A DNA stretch of 22,060 nucleotides from CAYZUC01 sp964481705 (GCA_964481705.1 CAYZUC010000047.1:1-22060); one strand, 5' to 3'. Shown: positions 6,806 through 15,209, numbered from the stretch's first letter. Notes: generated from the letters alone by a model not told the origin. A program made the numbers and translations.

Positions 6806-9800
6806 TTACACCTTGCGAATTCGGAATTTGACCTTTACTTTTCCCTTGTATTTATTGATACCAATTATTTGTACTTGTCCATTCCCAACCTTGTTATTCT
6901 TCTTTACTATCACATAATAATCCGCGTCCGTATCATTTTTCATTTCTTCCAACGTTGATTTCTCCGAGCACTTTAAGGCAGTATTATTATAAGATACTGA
7001 TATTTTAGGGACTACTCCTTTCGTGATTTCCTCATTTGTATAGCCTTGTTTTGCTGTGACAAGAATACGTACTGCAAATATATTACTTAGACTTCTTTGA
7101 ATCAGCTTTACCGTAACGTTTTCCTTTTGAGTTCCTGCCGTATAGTTCTTGCTGCTATCCAAGGCTGTCAGTGACAGTTCTGCCGTCTTCCCAAATAACC
7201 AATTGCTATCAGATTGTTTTACAGCTATGGAAAAATCAACATCCTGTTCCAGATAGCCCTTTTTGTCAGTCACAACCGGACGTATCGACTTGCTTTCATC
7301 CTTACCAGAATAAACAAAGCTGGAGAGTTTTTTCACCTTCACGTTGCTAAGAGAAGTTTTTTCAATATCAAAATACGTTTCTATACTTCCATACGTTTTG
7401 CCTTTGCCTTTGATGATAATACATGGGGCTTCTGAACTGTCCTTGTTTCCTGCATTTACATTATTTTTGTACACTACCTTATACTGATTTTTCTTCAGTA
7501 CATATCCGGTAGGATCCTGAACCGTAACTTTGGGTTTAATAGCTTTTCCATTGTATTCATAAGGCCTTCTCTGACTGTTTTCTTTTATTGTTACAATACA
7601 CTTGGAAAGGTCAATCATCTCTATCTTCTCCTCAATCGTCCTTGCGGAAAAAACAGTCACTGATTGTGCTTTTTTATTGAATCCGGCGCTATAATTCCCA
7701 TTGCCGTTTGACCTTACCTTTACATAGTAAGTATTGTCCTTCTCCAAATCTCCTGTGACATCTTCTTTCGCTATTTCAGTCTTACACTTTTTGTCACGGT
7801 AAAAGACTACTTCATATTCGCTCGGTTCCAGAACACGATCTCCATCCTGTACCTGTACCCCTGCCGCAATGATATCCGCCAGCGTATTGGATGACAGAGA
7901 CATATCCTTCGTTGTGGACGTAATATCAGCAAGCGGCTGCAGCTTTACCTTGCTGAATGCTCTCTTTTCGATTATGAAATTTCTTCGATAAACACCATCA
8001 TAGTCCGATAACCCACGAATTTCAACATAAGGAAGATCTGTTTTTACATCAGAATTACTTTGTGCAGACGCATCATTCGCTTCCAGATTATGATGATAGG
8101 AAACCGTGTAATCTATATTTTCTTTTAGCTTCTTTTTCTTTACCTTTCCATTTACCACAGTCCGATACTGTATCGAAACAGTCGGTCGAATCGCTAATCC
8201 TGAATAGGTGTATCTCGCAGGATTTCCATTCTTCTCACCCTTTACTGTAACAGCTATATTCTTAAAAGCTGTTTCATTCTGTGATATTGGCTGCTTAACT
8301 GGATCTGTTTCTTCCTTTTTTTCCGGAGCATCCGGTCCGGATGGCGTCGGGGATGGCGTAACTGGTTCCGGAGCATTGGGATCTGATGTCGTAGGATCGG
8401 GAGCTCCCGGATCTGGTGATGGTTTGTTTTCACTTGGTGTACTCGGATTTGAAACACTCGGATCGGATGGAGTATCTCCCGGTTCATTACCACTGACACT
8501 CTTAAGCTCCCACCCTGCGTATAGAATCATATTTCCGGATACTTTATCGTGAACAAAATCCCACTTATCCTTATCCTTTTGATTACTATCTGTCAGATAC
8601 CAGCCTTCAAATACGTACCCCTCCTTTTGAGGATCATTTGGTCTTGCCACAACATCTCCAGGCAATATACTCTGAGAAGGAATGATCTCCTCACAATTTG
8701 TCACAAATTCAACCTGATAACCATAATTAGCCTTCGGTGGTATTTTCATTTCAGATACAGATGCTTTGGGAAGATAGAGATAAAGCATTCCGTTCTCATC
8801 TGTTTTCATTTTTTTGGAGTTGAAATAAGCCGCACCAGGTATTGGATCCTCAAGTGACAAAAGAGTGCTGGCAGGATATCCACTAATCGTATGCAAAAAA
8901 ACTTCTTCGTTTGGATCAATCTCTTTCATTGCTGTTGGTGCATTCCGAATAACGTTGGAAGAAGTATTTGAAATGATTTTTGACGTTCTTACACTTCCTC
9001 CACGAATATAAACTCCTGCATTCTTAGCAAGAATATCCGTTTTACCATTGGTTGTTTCGGTAAATACCGTGCCGCCTGTAATGTGGATTCCGCTCTCACT
9101 AGCTGAATTCTCGTTTTCTGACTGGAACCATCCACCAATCGCATATCCCTTCTCACCATATCCGGCCGCGTGCACTTCTCCACCATTGATATGAATACTG
9201 TTTCCTGCCTCATATAGAGAAGAACCAATCCCTGTACCCCACGTTTTACTTTTTTCAATATAACCGCCCTCAGCATAAATAAGTCCATCATTAATTGTTA
9301 TATGCTTACACTGTTTGTGGGCTCCGGCACCAATTCCATTTCCGCAGTTTCCGCCTCCTTTTGCCATGATTGTTCCACCGTCAATGACAATACTATCCAC
9401 AATTCCAAAGGCTCCACCACCAATTCCGGCCGCTTCGAAATAACCGGTTGCTTTCACATTTCCACCCTGAATGATAAGGTTACCAACATCTCCTTTTTCA
9501 CCACTTCCGATTCCTGCTCCATTAAATCCGCCTTGTGATTCGATGGTTCCGGATTCAATTACAATATTATTGCAATCCTTTTCATCGGTGCTTCCAATTC
9601 CAGCGCCTCCATATCCTCCATTAACGAAAATCGCACCCTCTCCATTTAGAGTAAGGATACCGGAATCGATATCTCCATTCTTTTGTATTCCTGCACAGTG
9701 AGACACACTCTTGATTCTGTTCTCTCCCTCAATTGTAAGGGTGACATTACCTTTATAGTCGTCGGGAATCTCAATGGCGGCATTAGAGCTTACCTCTTTT

Positions 9801-10153
9801 GATAAATCAATCGTAATATCCTTGATCGTAACGCAAATATCCTGATTATTCTCCGCGTCTCCAAGAACAATTCTATGCTTGGATACCTCTCCCTTTTTTC
9901 CTTCAACAGACAAAGGTTTGTCACTTAAGACAGTAAGAACTCCATTGCTATAATCGTAATCAATTCCTTCCTCTCCACCTGTTATGGTAAAGAAAGGAGC
10001 GTCTTCGCCTGTAGAGATTTCCATGCCATCAAGACTTGACAGTACAAAAGGTTCACTTGCATAGGCTTTTTGTTGACCGGTGCAGTCAAATAAAATTGCA
10101 AGCATTGAAATACTTAGCAAAATTGCTGTTGTCCTTTTCCATCTGTTTCTCAT
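6806..10153 (-). CDS. Large secreted beta-helix / InlB-like / Ig-like repeat protein
   Basis: This roughly 1115-aa protein starts at ATG 10151-10153, where AGGAGGG stands 8 bases upstream. Residues 1-33 form a signal peptide: basic start, hydrophobic core ILLSISMLAILF, likely cleavage near AYAS. Residues 160-395 hold about six repeats of roughly 30 residues with AGIG-type turns (near 184, 214, 242, 273, 308, 338) followed by GG(T/N/E)-hydrophobic strands; this suggests a right-handed beta-helix or carbohydrate-binding fold. An InlB-type repeat (about 480-550, with EGYVFEGWY and LYAGWEL) follows. A Pro/Ser/Asp linker spans 555-625. The last 490 residues carry Ig-like repeats of the form YNGKAIKPKV...YKVVYKNN. 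No LPXTG anchor is visible. It is the last gene after rng, 22 bases from its stop. Substrate and role are unknown; an extracellular adhesive or glycan-binding role is inference. Confidence 0.85.
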   Translation of the reverse strand: MRNRWKRTTAILLSISMLAILFDCTGQQKAYASEPFVLSSLDGMEISTGEDAPFFTITGGEEGIDYDYSNGVLTVLSDKPLSVEGKKGEVSKHRIVLGDAENNQDICVTIKDITIDLSKEVSSNAAIEIPDDYKGNVTLTIEGENRIKSVSHCAGIQKNGDIDSGILTLNGEGAIFVNGGYGGAGIGSTDEKDCNNIVIESGTIESQGGFNGAGIGSGEKGDVGNLIIQGGNVKATGYFEAAGIGGGAFGIVDSIVIDGGTIMAKGGGNCGNGIGAGAHKQCKHITINDGLIYAEGGYIEKSKTWGTGIGSSLYEAGNSIHINGGEVHAAGYGEKGYAIGGWFQSENENSASESGIHITGGTVFTETTNGKTDILAKNAGVYIRGGSVRTSKIISNTSSNVIRNAPTAMKEIDPNEEVFLHTISGYPASTLLSLEDPIPGAAYFNSKKMKTDENGMLYLYLPKASVSEMKIPPKANYGYQVEFVTNCEEIIPSQSILPGDVVARPNDPQKEGYVFEGWYLTDSNQKDKDKWDFVHDKVSGNMILYAGWELKSVSGNEPGDTPSDPSVSNPSTPSENKPSPDPGAPDPTTSDPNAPEPVTPSPTPSGPDAPEKKEETDPVKQPISQNETAFKNIAVTVKGEKNGNPARYTYSGLAIRPTVSIQYRTVVNGKVKKKKLKENIDYTVSYHHNLEANDASAQSNSDVKTDLPYVEIRGLSDYDGVYRRNFIIEKRAFSKVKLQPLADITSTTKDMSLSSNTLADIIAAGVQVQDGDRVLEPSEYEVVFYRDKKCKTEIAKEDVTGDLEKDNTYYVKVRSNGNGNYSAGFNKKAQSVTVFSARTIEEKIEMIDLSKCIVTIKENSQRRPYEYNGKAIKPKVTVQDPTGYVLKKNQYKVVYKNNVNAGNKDSSEAPCIIIKGKGKTYGSIETYFDIEKTSLSNVKVKKLSSFVYSGKDESKSIRPVVTDKKGYLEQDVDFSIAVKQSDSNWLFGKTAELSLTALDSSKNYTAGTQKENVTVKLIQRSLSNIFAVRILVTAKQGYTNEEITKGVVPKISVSYNNTALKCSEKSTLEEMKNDTDADYYVIVKKNNKVGNGQVQIIGINKYKGKVKVKFRIRKV

Positions 10154-10175
10154 ACAGTTTTCCCTCCTGTAATCG

Positions 10176-11345
10176 TCATGACAAACCATAGTATTGTTCT
10201 TTCAGACTTCTGGTAGTCTTTCTTCTTGTAATTTCTACCAGCTTACATCCGGTTATATCAACAAAGTTTGTTCGTATAGGATCTTCTCTTAAATAGGCGG
10301 TAAGTGAACGAATTAAGGAATCCTCCTTATCCGAATCGTTTAAGTTAATGAAATCAATCAAAATCATTCCGGACAAATTTCGTAAGCGAATTTGTCTTGC
10401 AGCTTCTTTCGCTGCTTCCATATTAATTTTATAAAAGGTCTCCTGTGACGTGTTTTTTCCAGTATACTTCCCAGTATTTACATCAATTACTGACAAAGTT
10501 TCTGTTTGTTCAATAACCAGATAGCCTCCTGACTTTAACCATACTTTTTTATCCAAGGCTTCTGATATTTTTGCTTCCAGAGAATACAAATTATACAAGG
10601 AAAGCATTTTATCCTCATAGAAACGTAGCTTGTCGGAATAATCGGTTCCACGATTCTCCTTTGAGAGATAGTTTTTCATCTGTTGCATCACCTGTGGAAC
10701 ATCCGTAACAGCTTGACTAATCTGGTCTATTCCGATATCACGTATTCTTTCAATATAGCTTGGTGGTGACTGATGAAGACAGCTATACAGTACCCTGCTT
10801 TTCTCGAATTCCATTATTTTATTAAATTGTTCATATAACTGATGGAATTCTGTCTGAATCTCTTCTTCCCCACAATCTGCTGCATTGGTTCGTACGATGA
10901 TTCCATAGTCATTAATGTTCCAATCTGCAGTAAACGTCTTGAGTCTTTTCTTTTGATTTGCAGACAGCTTTGAGGAATACCCAATACCTGGTTTTCCTCT
11001 CGTGATGACAATCATTTTTCCGGAAAGTGAAACTTTCATTGTTAAAGAGGGCGCTTTTGTCTTTATGGCTTCCTTAGTAACCTGAACCATAATCAAATCG
11101 CCTTCCTTCCATTCACGATTGATTGGAATCATCTCATCAAAAGGCAGATAGCATTCCAAATCCTCACGAATCTTTACAAACGCAGCTGAAAGATTGTTCA
11201 TCACTTTGCTGACTCGTCCAACATAAATATTACCAATAATCTGTTCGTCCATTGGAGTAAATGCCAGCTCGATCAGTTTGTCTCCATCAAAAATACATTG
11301 GACATACTTATTCTGTTTTTGCGTAATTACTACTTTTAGACTCAA
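10176..11345 (-). CDS. rng: RNase E/G family endoribonuclease, no zinc-link
   Basis: Enzymes of this family cut single-stranded AU-rich RNA in rRNA maturation and mRNA decay. The 389-aa protein has an S1-like N-terminal domain (IGNIYVGRVSKVMNNLSAAFVKI, residues 37-59, quoted in part). Its DNase-I-like catalytic core has Asp288 in VIDVNTGKYTG and Asp331 in LIDFINLND. Their 43-residue spacing equals D303/D346 of E. coli RNase E. The protein stops about nine residues after EITRRKTTRS, before the CPxC zinc-link normally found next, and it has no C-terminal degradosome scaffold. The start is a TTG that overlaps the preceding TGA as TTGA, with GGAG 8 bases upstream. It is third in the TIGR03960 operon. 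Confidence 0.88.
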   Translation of the reverse strand: MSLKVVITQKQNKYVQCIFDGDKLIELAFTPMDEQIIGNIYVGRVSKVMNNLSAAFVKIREDLECYLPFDEMIPINREWKEGDLIMVQVTKEAIKTKAPSLTMKVSLSGKMIVITRGKPGIGYSSKLSANQKKRLKTFTADWNINDYGIIVRTNAADCGEEEIQTEFHQLYEQFNKIMEFEKSRVLYSCLHQSPPSYIERIRDIGIDQISQAVTDVPQVMQQMKNYLSKENRGTDYSDKLRFYEDKMLSLYNLYSLEAKISEALDKKVWLKSGGYLVIEQTETLSVIDVNTGKYTGKNTSQETFYKINMEAAKEAARQIRLRNLSGMILIDFINLNDSDKEDSLIRSLTAYLREDPIRTNFVDITGCKLVEITRRKTTRSLKEQYYGLS

Positions 11346-12028
11346 AATTCTTCTCCAAAATCAATCAAAGGAATGAAATCCGTTCCATAAAGCTCTTCAC
11401 GTGTAATCATATAATCCATGGCTGAAAACTCTTTTCCAATTCTCTCATAAATTGCCTTCATGACTAGTTCCGGCTTGATATTATCTTCGCTTCCAGACTT
11501 CAGACACATAAAAATCCTGTGGTCATTATCCAGTTCCATACGTTTGATATTGGGTCTTAAATCAATCTCCCGCGTTGACTTTTTTGTTTCCTTCACGACA
11601 ACAATGGAAGGCTCTTCCATCATATGCTCTATCGTCTTCCGAAGCTGTTCCATTGATACTGTGACCGTATCCCGAAAACAGATTCGGTAATCTGCCCATT
11701 GAACACTTGCCATTGCATTTTTCGTCTGCTCAGGTAATTTTCTAACACAAAGAATCTCCATTCCTTCAACCATAACACTTTGAAGTGCTGCAAGGAATTG
11801 CTCTGAGCAAACATCCTGTCGTGTTACAATATCCATATATTCTCCATAGCTCTCAACTCCTACGCCCAAAGGAAGCGCAAATGACATAATCTGATGTGGA
11901 GAATAGCCTTCCGAGTAGGCAATCGGGATTTCAGCTCTTCGCATGCATTTCTGGAAATAACGCATAACATCCAGATGACCGATAAATTTCATACAACCAT
12001 ACTTTGCAAACTTAATTCTTAGCTTCAA
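11342..12028 (-). CDS. TIGR03936 / DUF2344 radical-SAM-associated protein
   Basis: A 228-aa member of the DUF2344 family, which is regularly encoded beside TIGR03960 radical-SAM proteins and sometimes fused to them. Recognisable motifs are LRIKFAKYGCMKFIGHLD near the N-terminus, MRRAEIPIAYSEGYSPHQ, and FALPLGVGVESYGEYMDI. The start is a TTG at 12026-12028 with AAAGGAGG exactly 8 bases upstream. A longer reading back to 12067 would overlap the upstream gene by 56 bases and has no such site. It overlaps the radical-SAM gene by 17 bases and the rng gene by 3. The biochemical role is unknown; the context with RNase E/G and ribosomal genes suggests RNA or ribosome modification, which is inference. 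Confidence 0.88.
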   Translation of the reverse strand: MKLRIKFAKYGCMKFIGHLDVMRYFQKCMRRAEIPIAYSEGYSPHQIMSFALPLGVGVESYGEYMDIVTRQDVCSEQFLAALQSVMVEGMEILCVRKLPEQTKNAMASVQWADYRICFRDTVTVSMEQLRKTIEHMMEEPSIVVVKETKKSTREIDLRPNIKRMELDNDHRIFMCLKSGSEDNIKPELVMKAIYERIGKEFSAMDYMITREELYGTDFIPLIDFGEEF

Positions 12029-13880
12029 TGCAGACACCTCCTTTAAATGCAGATGCTCCACATCCACTACACTTCATCCTGCAGTTTGGTGTGACAATTT
12101 CTTTTCTTGCCTGTTCCCATTCACGTTTCATAAAGTCCTTTGTCACCCCGATATCAATAAAATCCCACGGCAGCACTTCTTCCAAATCACGTTCCCTTGT
12201 TGTATAGAAGCTCATATCTGTATTCGTCTCCCGGAATGCTTCTATCCATTCTTTTCCGCGAAACAGATCCGACCACGCATCAAAGATGCATCCTTTCTTA
12301 TAAGCTGCCAGTAATACCTTGGCACATCTTCTGTCACCTCTTGCAAAAAAGCCTTCTAGCTCTGATACATCCGATTCATGCCAATTATAACGAATACTCT
12401 TATGATTTAGTTGTTCTTTAAAGGTATCATTCAGCAAATGAGCCTTGTCCTCAAACTGCTTTGCTGTATTCATCGGCGCCCATTGGAATGGAGTGAAGGG
12501 CTTTGGAATAAAAAATGATGTACTTGCAATAATTTGTACTTTTCCATGTCGATTCTCTTTTGGAATCAAAGCATAATAATGACGCGCAATCTTATCGCTC
12601 AAAATTGCAATTTCCTTGATATCTTCCTCCGTCTCCGTTGGAAGTCCCAGCATAAAATAAAGCTTAACCTTGTCCCAGCCACCCTGAAAAGCCATTCCGG
12701 CGCCTTCTAGAATGATATCCTCCGTCAATCCTTTATTAATAACATCACGCATCCTCTGAGAACCCGCTTCAGGCGCAAAGGTCAGACTACTTTTTTTAAT
12801 ATCCTGTACCTTATTCATCACCTCCAGTGAGAATGCATCAATCCTAAGAGAAGGAAGAGAAATATTCACATAACGCTTCGAACATTCCTGAACAAGATAA
12901 TCAATTAGTTCCGGTAATTCCGAATAATCACTGGTACTTAATGAGCTAAGTGATATTTCCTCATGACCGGTATTCTTAAGCATGGTTACAGCAAGCTTCT
13001 CCACCTCTTTTACATTACGCTCTCTCAACGGTCGATACAGCATACCGGCCTGGCAAAAACGACATCCTCGAATACAGCCTCTTTGGATCTCCATGACTAC
13101 ACGATCCTGAGTAGCACGAATAAAAGGCACCACAGGTTTTTCGGGATAAACAGAATTCGTCAAATCCACCACCAATTCTCTTTTAATCGAATCGGGTGCC
13201 TCTGCATAATTCTTGTTTCGTTGTAAAATCGTACCATCTTCTTGATACACAATATCATAGAACTTCGGAACATAAATTCCCGGAATTGCAGAAGCCATTT
13301 TCAGGAAATCCTCTCGGCTTCCTCCGTTTTCCTTATTATTACGATATAAATCAAGCAATTGGTGATACTGTGTCTCGCCCTCTCCAATATAAAACAAGTC
13401 AAAAAAGTCAGCAATTGGTTCCGGATTATATGCACAAGGACCTCCGCCAATCACAATAGGGTCTGATTCTCCGCGTTCCTTTGCGATTAATGGAATATGA
13501 CTCAGATCAATAACCTGCAGAATATTTGTATAACACATTTCATATTGAATCGTAATACCAAGAAAATCAAAATCTTTAATTGGATCTTGCGATTCCAGTG
13601 CAAAAAGCGGTATTTTACTCTCTCTTAATACGTGATCCATATCCGGCCAAGGAGAATACACTCTCTCACACCACACATCTTCTCTGCGGTTAAACATATC
13701 ATAAAGAATCTGAATCCCCAGATGTGACATTCCAATCTCATAAACATCCGGAAAACACATTGCGAAACGAATAGCAACGTTCTCCTTCTCCTTCATGATT
13801 GAATTTACTTCGTTTCCAATATATCGTTCCGGTTTCTCGATACTTAACAGTATCTCATCCGATAAGGCCAGTTTTCTCAT
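12012..13880 (-). CDS. TIGR03960 B12-binding-like radical SAM protein
   Basis: A 622-aa radical-SAM protein. The N-terminal part (about 1-200) is B12-binding-like, with IGMSHLGIQILYDMFN and PIVIGGGPCAYNPEP. The radical-SAM cluster CxxxCxxC is Cys269, Cys273 and Cys276 in RGCIRGCRFCQAG. The C-terminus carries a further Cys set, CRMKCSGCGA and a final Cys in GGVC, which could hold a second metal or Fe-S site. ATG 13878-13880 has GGAGG 6 bases upstream. A longer frame from 13937 adds a hydrophobic stretch with no ribosome-binding site and runs across the promoter, so I reject it. It heads the operon with DUF2344, rng and the secreted protein. The substrate is unknown. Confidence 0.9.
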   Translation of the reverse strand: MRKLALSDEILLSIEKPERYIGNEVNSIMKEKENVAIRFAMCFPDVYEIGMSHLGIQILYDMFNRREDVWCERVYSPWPDMDHVLRESKIPLFALESQDPIKDFDFLGITIQYEMCYTNILQVIDLSHIPLIAKERGESDPIVIGGGPCAYNPEPIADFFDLFYIGEGETQYHQLLDLYRNNKENGGSREDFLKMASAIPGIYVPKFYDIVYQEDGTILQRNKNYAEAPDSIKRELVVDLTNSVYPEKPVVPFIRATQDRVVMEIQRGCIRGCRFCQAGMLYRPLRERNVKEVEKLAVTMLKNTGHEEISLSSLSTSDYSELPELIDYLVQECSKRYVNISLPSLRIDAFSLEVMNKVQDIKKSSLTFAPEAGSQRMRDVINKGLTEDIILEGAGMAFQGGWDKVKLYFMLGLPTETEEDIKEIAILSDKIARHYYALIPKENRHGKVQIIASTSFFIPKPFTPFQWAPMNTAKQFEDKAHLLNDTFKEQLNHKSIRYNWHESDVSELEGFFARGDRRCAKVLLAAYKKGCIFDAWSDLFRGKEWIEAFRETNTDMSFYTTRERDLEEVLPWDFIDIGVTKDFMKREWEQARKEIVTPNCRMKCSGCGASAFKGGVCIEAKN

Positions 13881-13908
13881 TTCGTTCCTCCAAATCATCA
13901 TAATATAC

Positions 13909-13937
13909 ATTATATTGTATATTAGCAGTAAAATCAA
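13909..13937 (-). promoter_or_regulatory. Promoter of the TIGR03960-DUF2344-rng operon
   Basis: On the - strand TTGATT (13932-13937) and a perfect TATAAT (13909-13914) are 17 bp apart. The -35 overlaps the stop region of the small membrane-protein gene. A start near 13902 leaves a leader of about 20 nt before the ribosome-binding site and ATG 13880, which supports that start. Confidence 0.75.
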
Positions 13938-14233
13938 TCATGATATTGTCCTTTCCCGAATAGATTTTCCATTTGATTGACACTTATCTCCCGGTACAAT
14001 TCCTTTGTTGCCTTCCGAATCCTTACATCAGATGATTGCTCTGCCAAAAGAATACCAAGAAAAAGTAACACAGCAACCATAAGACGAATGGAAAAGCTTG
14101 AAACTGCCTTACTCTTCTTTTTTGTTTCCTTCTTTTTCGTTTCCTTATTCTCCGTTCTGCTTATTCTATTTTGATTATCATTTGACTGCTCCCGTAAATC
14201 CTTTAGTATTTGAAGTTTTCTCTCAATCTCCAT
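13934..14233 (-). CDS. Small one-TM protein, possible truncated SpoIVFA
   Basis: A 99-aa protein starting at ATG 14231-14233, five bases after GGAGG. A GTG four codons earlier is possible but has no site of its own. A charged Lys/Glu-rich cytoplasmic part (1-45, with ETKKKETKKKSK) precedes one membrane helix (about 48-66, RLMVAVLLFLGILLA). A short outer tail ends in NLFGKGQYHD. In Bacillus, spoIVFA-spoIVFB lie just before rplU-prp-rpmA-obg. SpoIVFA has the same topology: basic N-terminus, one TM, an FG-containing stretch, then a LytM domain. Here the protein stops where LytM would begin and no SpoIVFB follows. A SpoIVFA remnant or shortened form is therefore an inference; otherwise this is an unrecognised membrane protein. 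Confidence 0.65.
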   Translation of the reverse strand: MEIERKLQILKDLREQSNDNQNRISRTENKETKKKETKKKSKAVSSFSIRLMVAVLLFLGILLAEQSSDVRIRKATKELYREISVNQMENLFGKGQYHD

Positions 14234-14275
14234 TAACTCCTCCACTCTTTTCCATACTACTTGTGTTCTTGATAT

Positions 14276-14308
14276 AAAAAAACGGACTATATATAAAATA
14301 TAGTCCGT
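14276..14308 (-). terminator. Intrinsic terminator after the Cys-rich secreted protein
   Basis: Read on the - strand, ACGGACTATAT pairs over 11 bp with ATATAGTCCGT (14308-14298 with 14292-14282) around a 5-nt loop. Seven Ts follow (14282-14276). It lies 20 bases past the stop of the gene ending at 14329. Confidence 0.88.
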
Positions 14309-14328
14309 CGTTAATTAGTATATGATTT

Positions 14329-15162
14329 CTATTTATTTACTTCGTATACACTGACCACTTTTGCAGTTGTTCCATCCTCCTGAACCACCGGATCTGCCCA
14401 ATACTTAAAGGTAACACCACTATGATCATGAGCAGTACAATTCGTACAGGAATCGCCACGTCTGATGTATTGAATATCCTGAACCTCACCGCAGATACCG
14501 CAAATGTACTTCACGGTATAGTTCTTGTAATAGCAAGCTATGATGTTGCGGTCCGTGGTTATGTTATTCCAGGAACCATCCCATCCGATAAACTCTAATC
14601 CTGCCTGACATGGATTCGCCGGCTGTGGCAGAGATGCTCCATAAGCTACAACATCCGTCTTCCATAATTCACTGGTAGAACCATTGTACCAACGTACAAC
14701 GCACGTAACTCCCGGAACTCCTACCGGATTCATAGTCACAGTCTGAGCAGCTGTGAGTGTGCAAGGGGTAGCCATCGGTGTCGGCGGAACATTGCTTGCA
14801 GCAGTAGATATCTGTAACGATTTATTTGTTGCAGTTGAATAGCTCAAGACTCCATCCGGAGCATTTTTATAGGTCGTACAAATCTGTCCGCTTCCTGCAC
14901 TCTCAGGAAGATAAATTGCCTGAGCTGTCAAATTAGACTGTACATTCTTAGTATTTACACTCCATCCACAGAATGCATATCCTTTTACATTGACATCTGT
15001 TGGTGGAACAGCATCTTTTCCTGCCTCCACAATCTGTGTAGTTGTCTGGTTCGCAGCAACAAAAGTAACCACATAATTGGCAGCTTCTGTCGGGAACTGT
15101 ATGAACACACCCGTAATCAATACACATAAAAAACCAATAAGAACTTTTTTCGCATTTTTCAT
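14329..15162 (-). CDS. Secreted Cys-rich protein with InlB-like repeats
   Basis: A 277-aa exported protein. Residues 1-28 are a signal peptide (MKNAKKVLIGFLCVLITGVF, then cleavage near TEAA). Three InlB-type (Listeria-Bacteroides) modules follow. The first is about 30-85, with VKGYAFCGWSVN. The second is about 152-202, with GLEFIGWDGSW. The third is about 204-275, with TFKYWADP. The third has two CxxC pairs (Cys211/214 and Cys229/232), an arrangement typical of zinc ribbons. No anchor motif is visible. I start at ATG 15160-15162 with GGAG 8 bases upstream; the GTG two codons earlier is a weaker choice. The gene has its own terminator and a TATAAT at 15204-15209. Function is unknown. Confidence 0.82.
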   Translation of the reverse strand: MKNAKKVLIGFLCVLITGVFIQFPTEAANYVVTFVAANQTTTQIVEAGKDAVPPTDVNVKGYAFCGWSVNTKNVQSNLTAQAIYLPESAGSGQICTTYKNAPDGVLSYSTATNKSLQISTAASNVPPTPMATPCTLTAAQTVTMNPVGVPGVTCVVRWYNGSTSELWKTDVVAYGASLPQPANPCQAGLEFIGWDGSWNNITTDRNIIACYYKNYTVKYICGICGEVQDIQYIRRGDSCTNCTAHDHSGVTFKYWADPVVQEDGTTAKVVSVYEVNK

Positions 15163-15203
15163 AGTCACTTCTCCAATTTCATCTGGTTTTTTGATACATA
15201 ATG

Positions 15204-15209
15204 ATTATA
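15204..15209 (-). promoter_or_regulatory. Likely -10 element for the Cys-rich secreted protein
   Basis: A perfect TATAAT is read on the - strand about 40 bases before the ATG. No good -35 is visible 17 bp upstream (the hexamer there is close to AGGATA), so strength or sigma specificity is uncertain. Confidence 0.4.

Noticed and set aside
8208..8552. Open frames on the + strand and another - frame in the Pro-rich linker region
   Set aside because: They mirror the biased codons of the linker and have no ribosome-binding sites or recognisable domains.
9302..9701. + strand open frames opposite the AGIG repeats
   Set aside because: They are antisense to repeated Gly/Ile-rich codons and show no features of real genes.
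10080..10095. Lipobox-like LFDC in the signal peptide of the large secreted protein
   Set aside because: The residues before Cys (F, D) do not fit the lipobox rule of a small residue at -1. A standard cleavage near AYAS is more likely.
10154..10189. Start of the large secreted protein at 10189
   Set aside because: It would put 12 residues before the signal peptide and overlap rng, while AGGAGGG points to ATG 10153.
13881..13937. Longer N-terminus for the TIGR03960 protein starting at 13937
   Set aside because: It crosses a consensus promoter and has no ribosome-binding site. ATG 13880 with GGAGG matches the family start.
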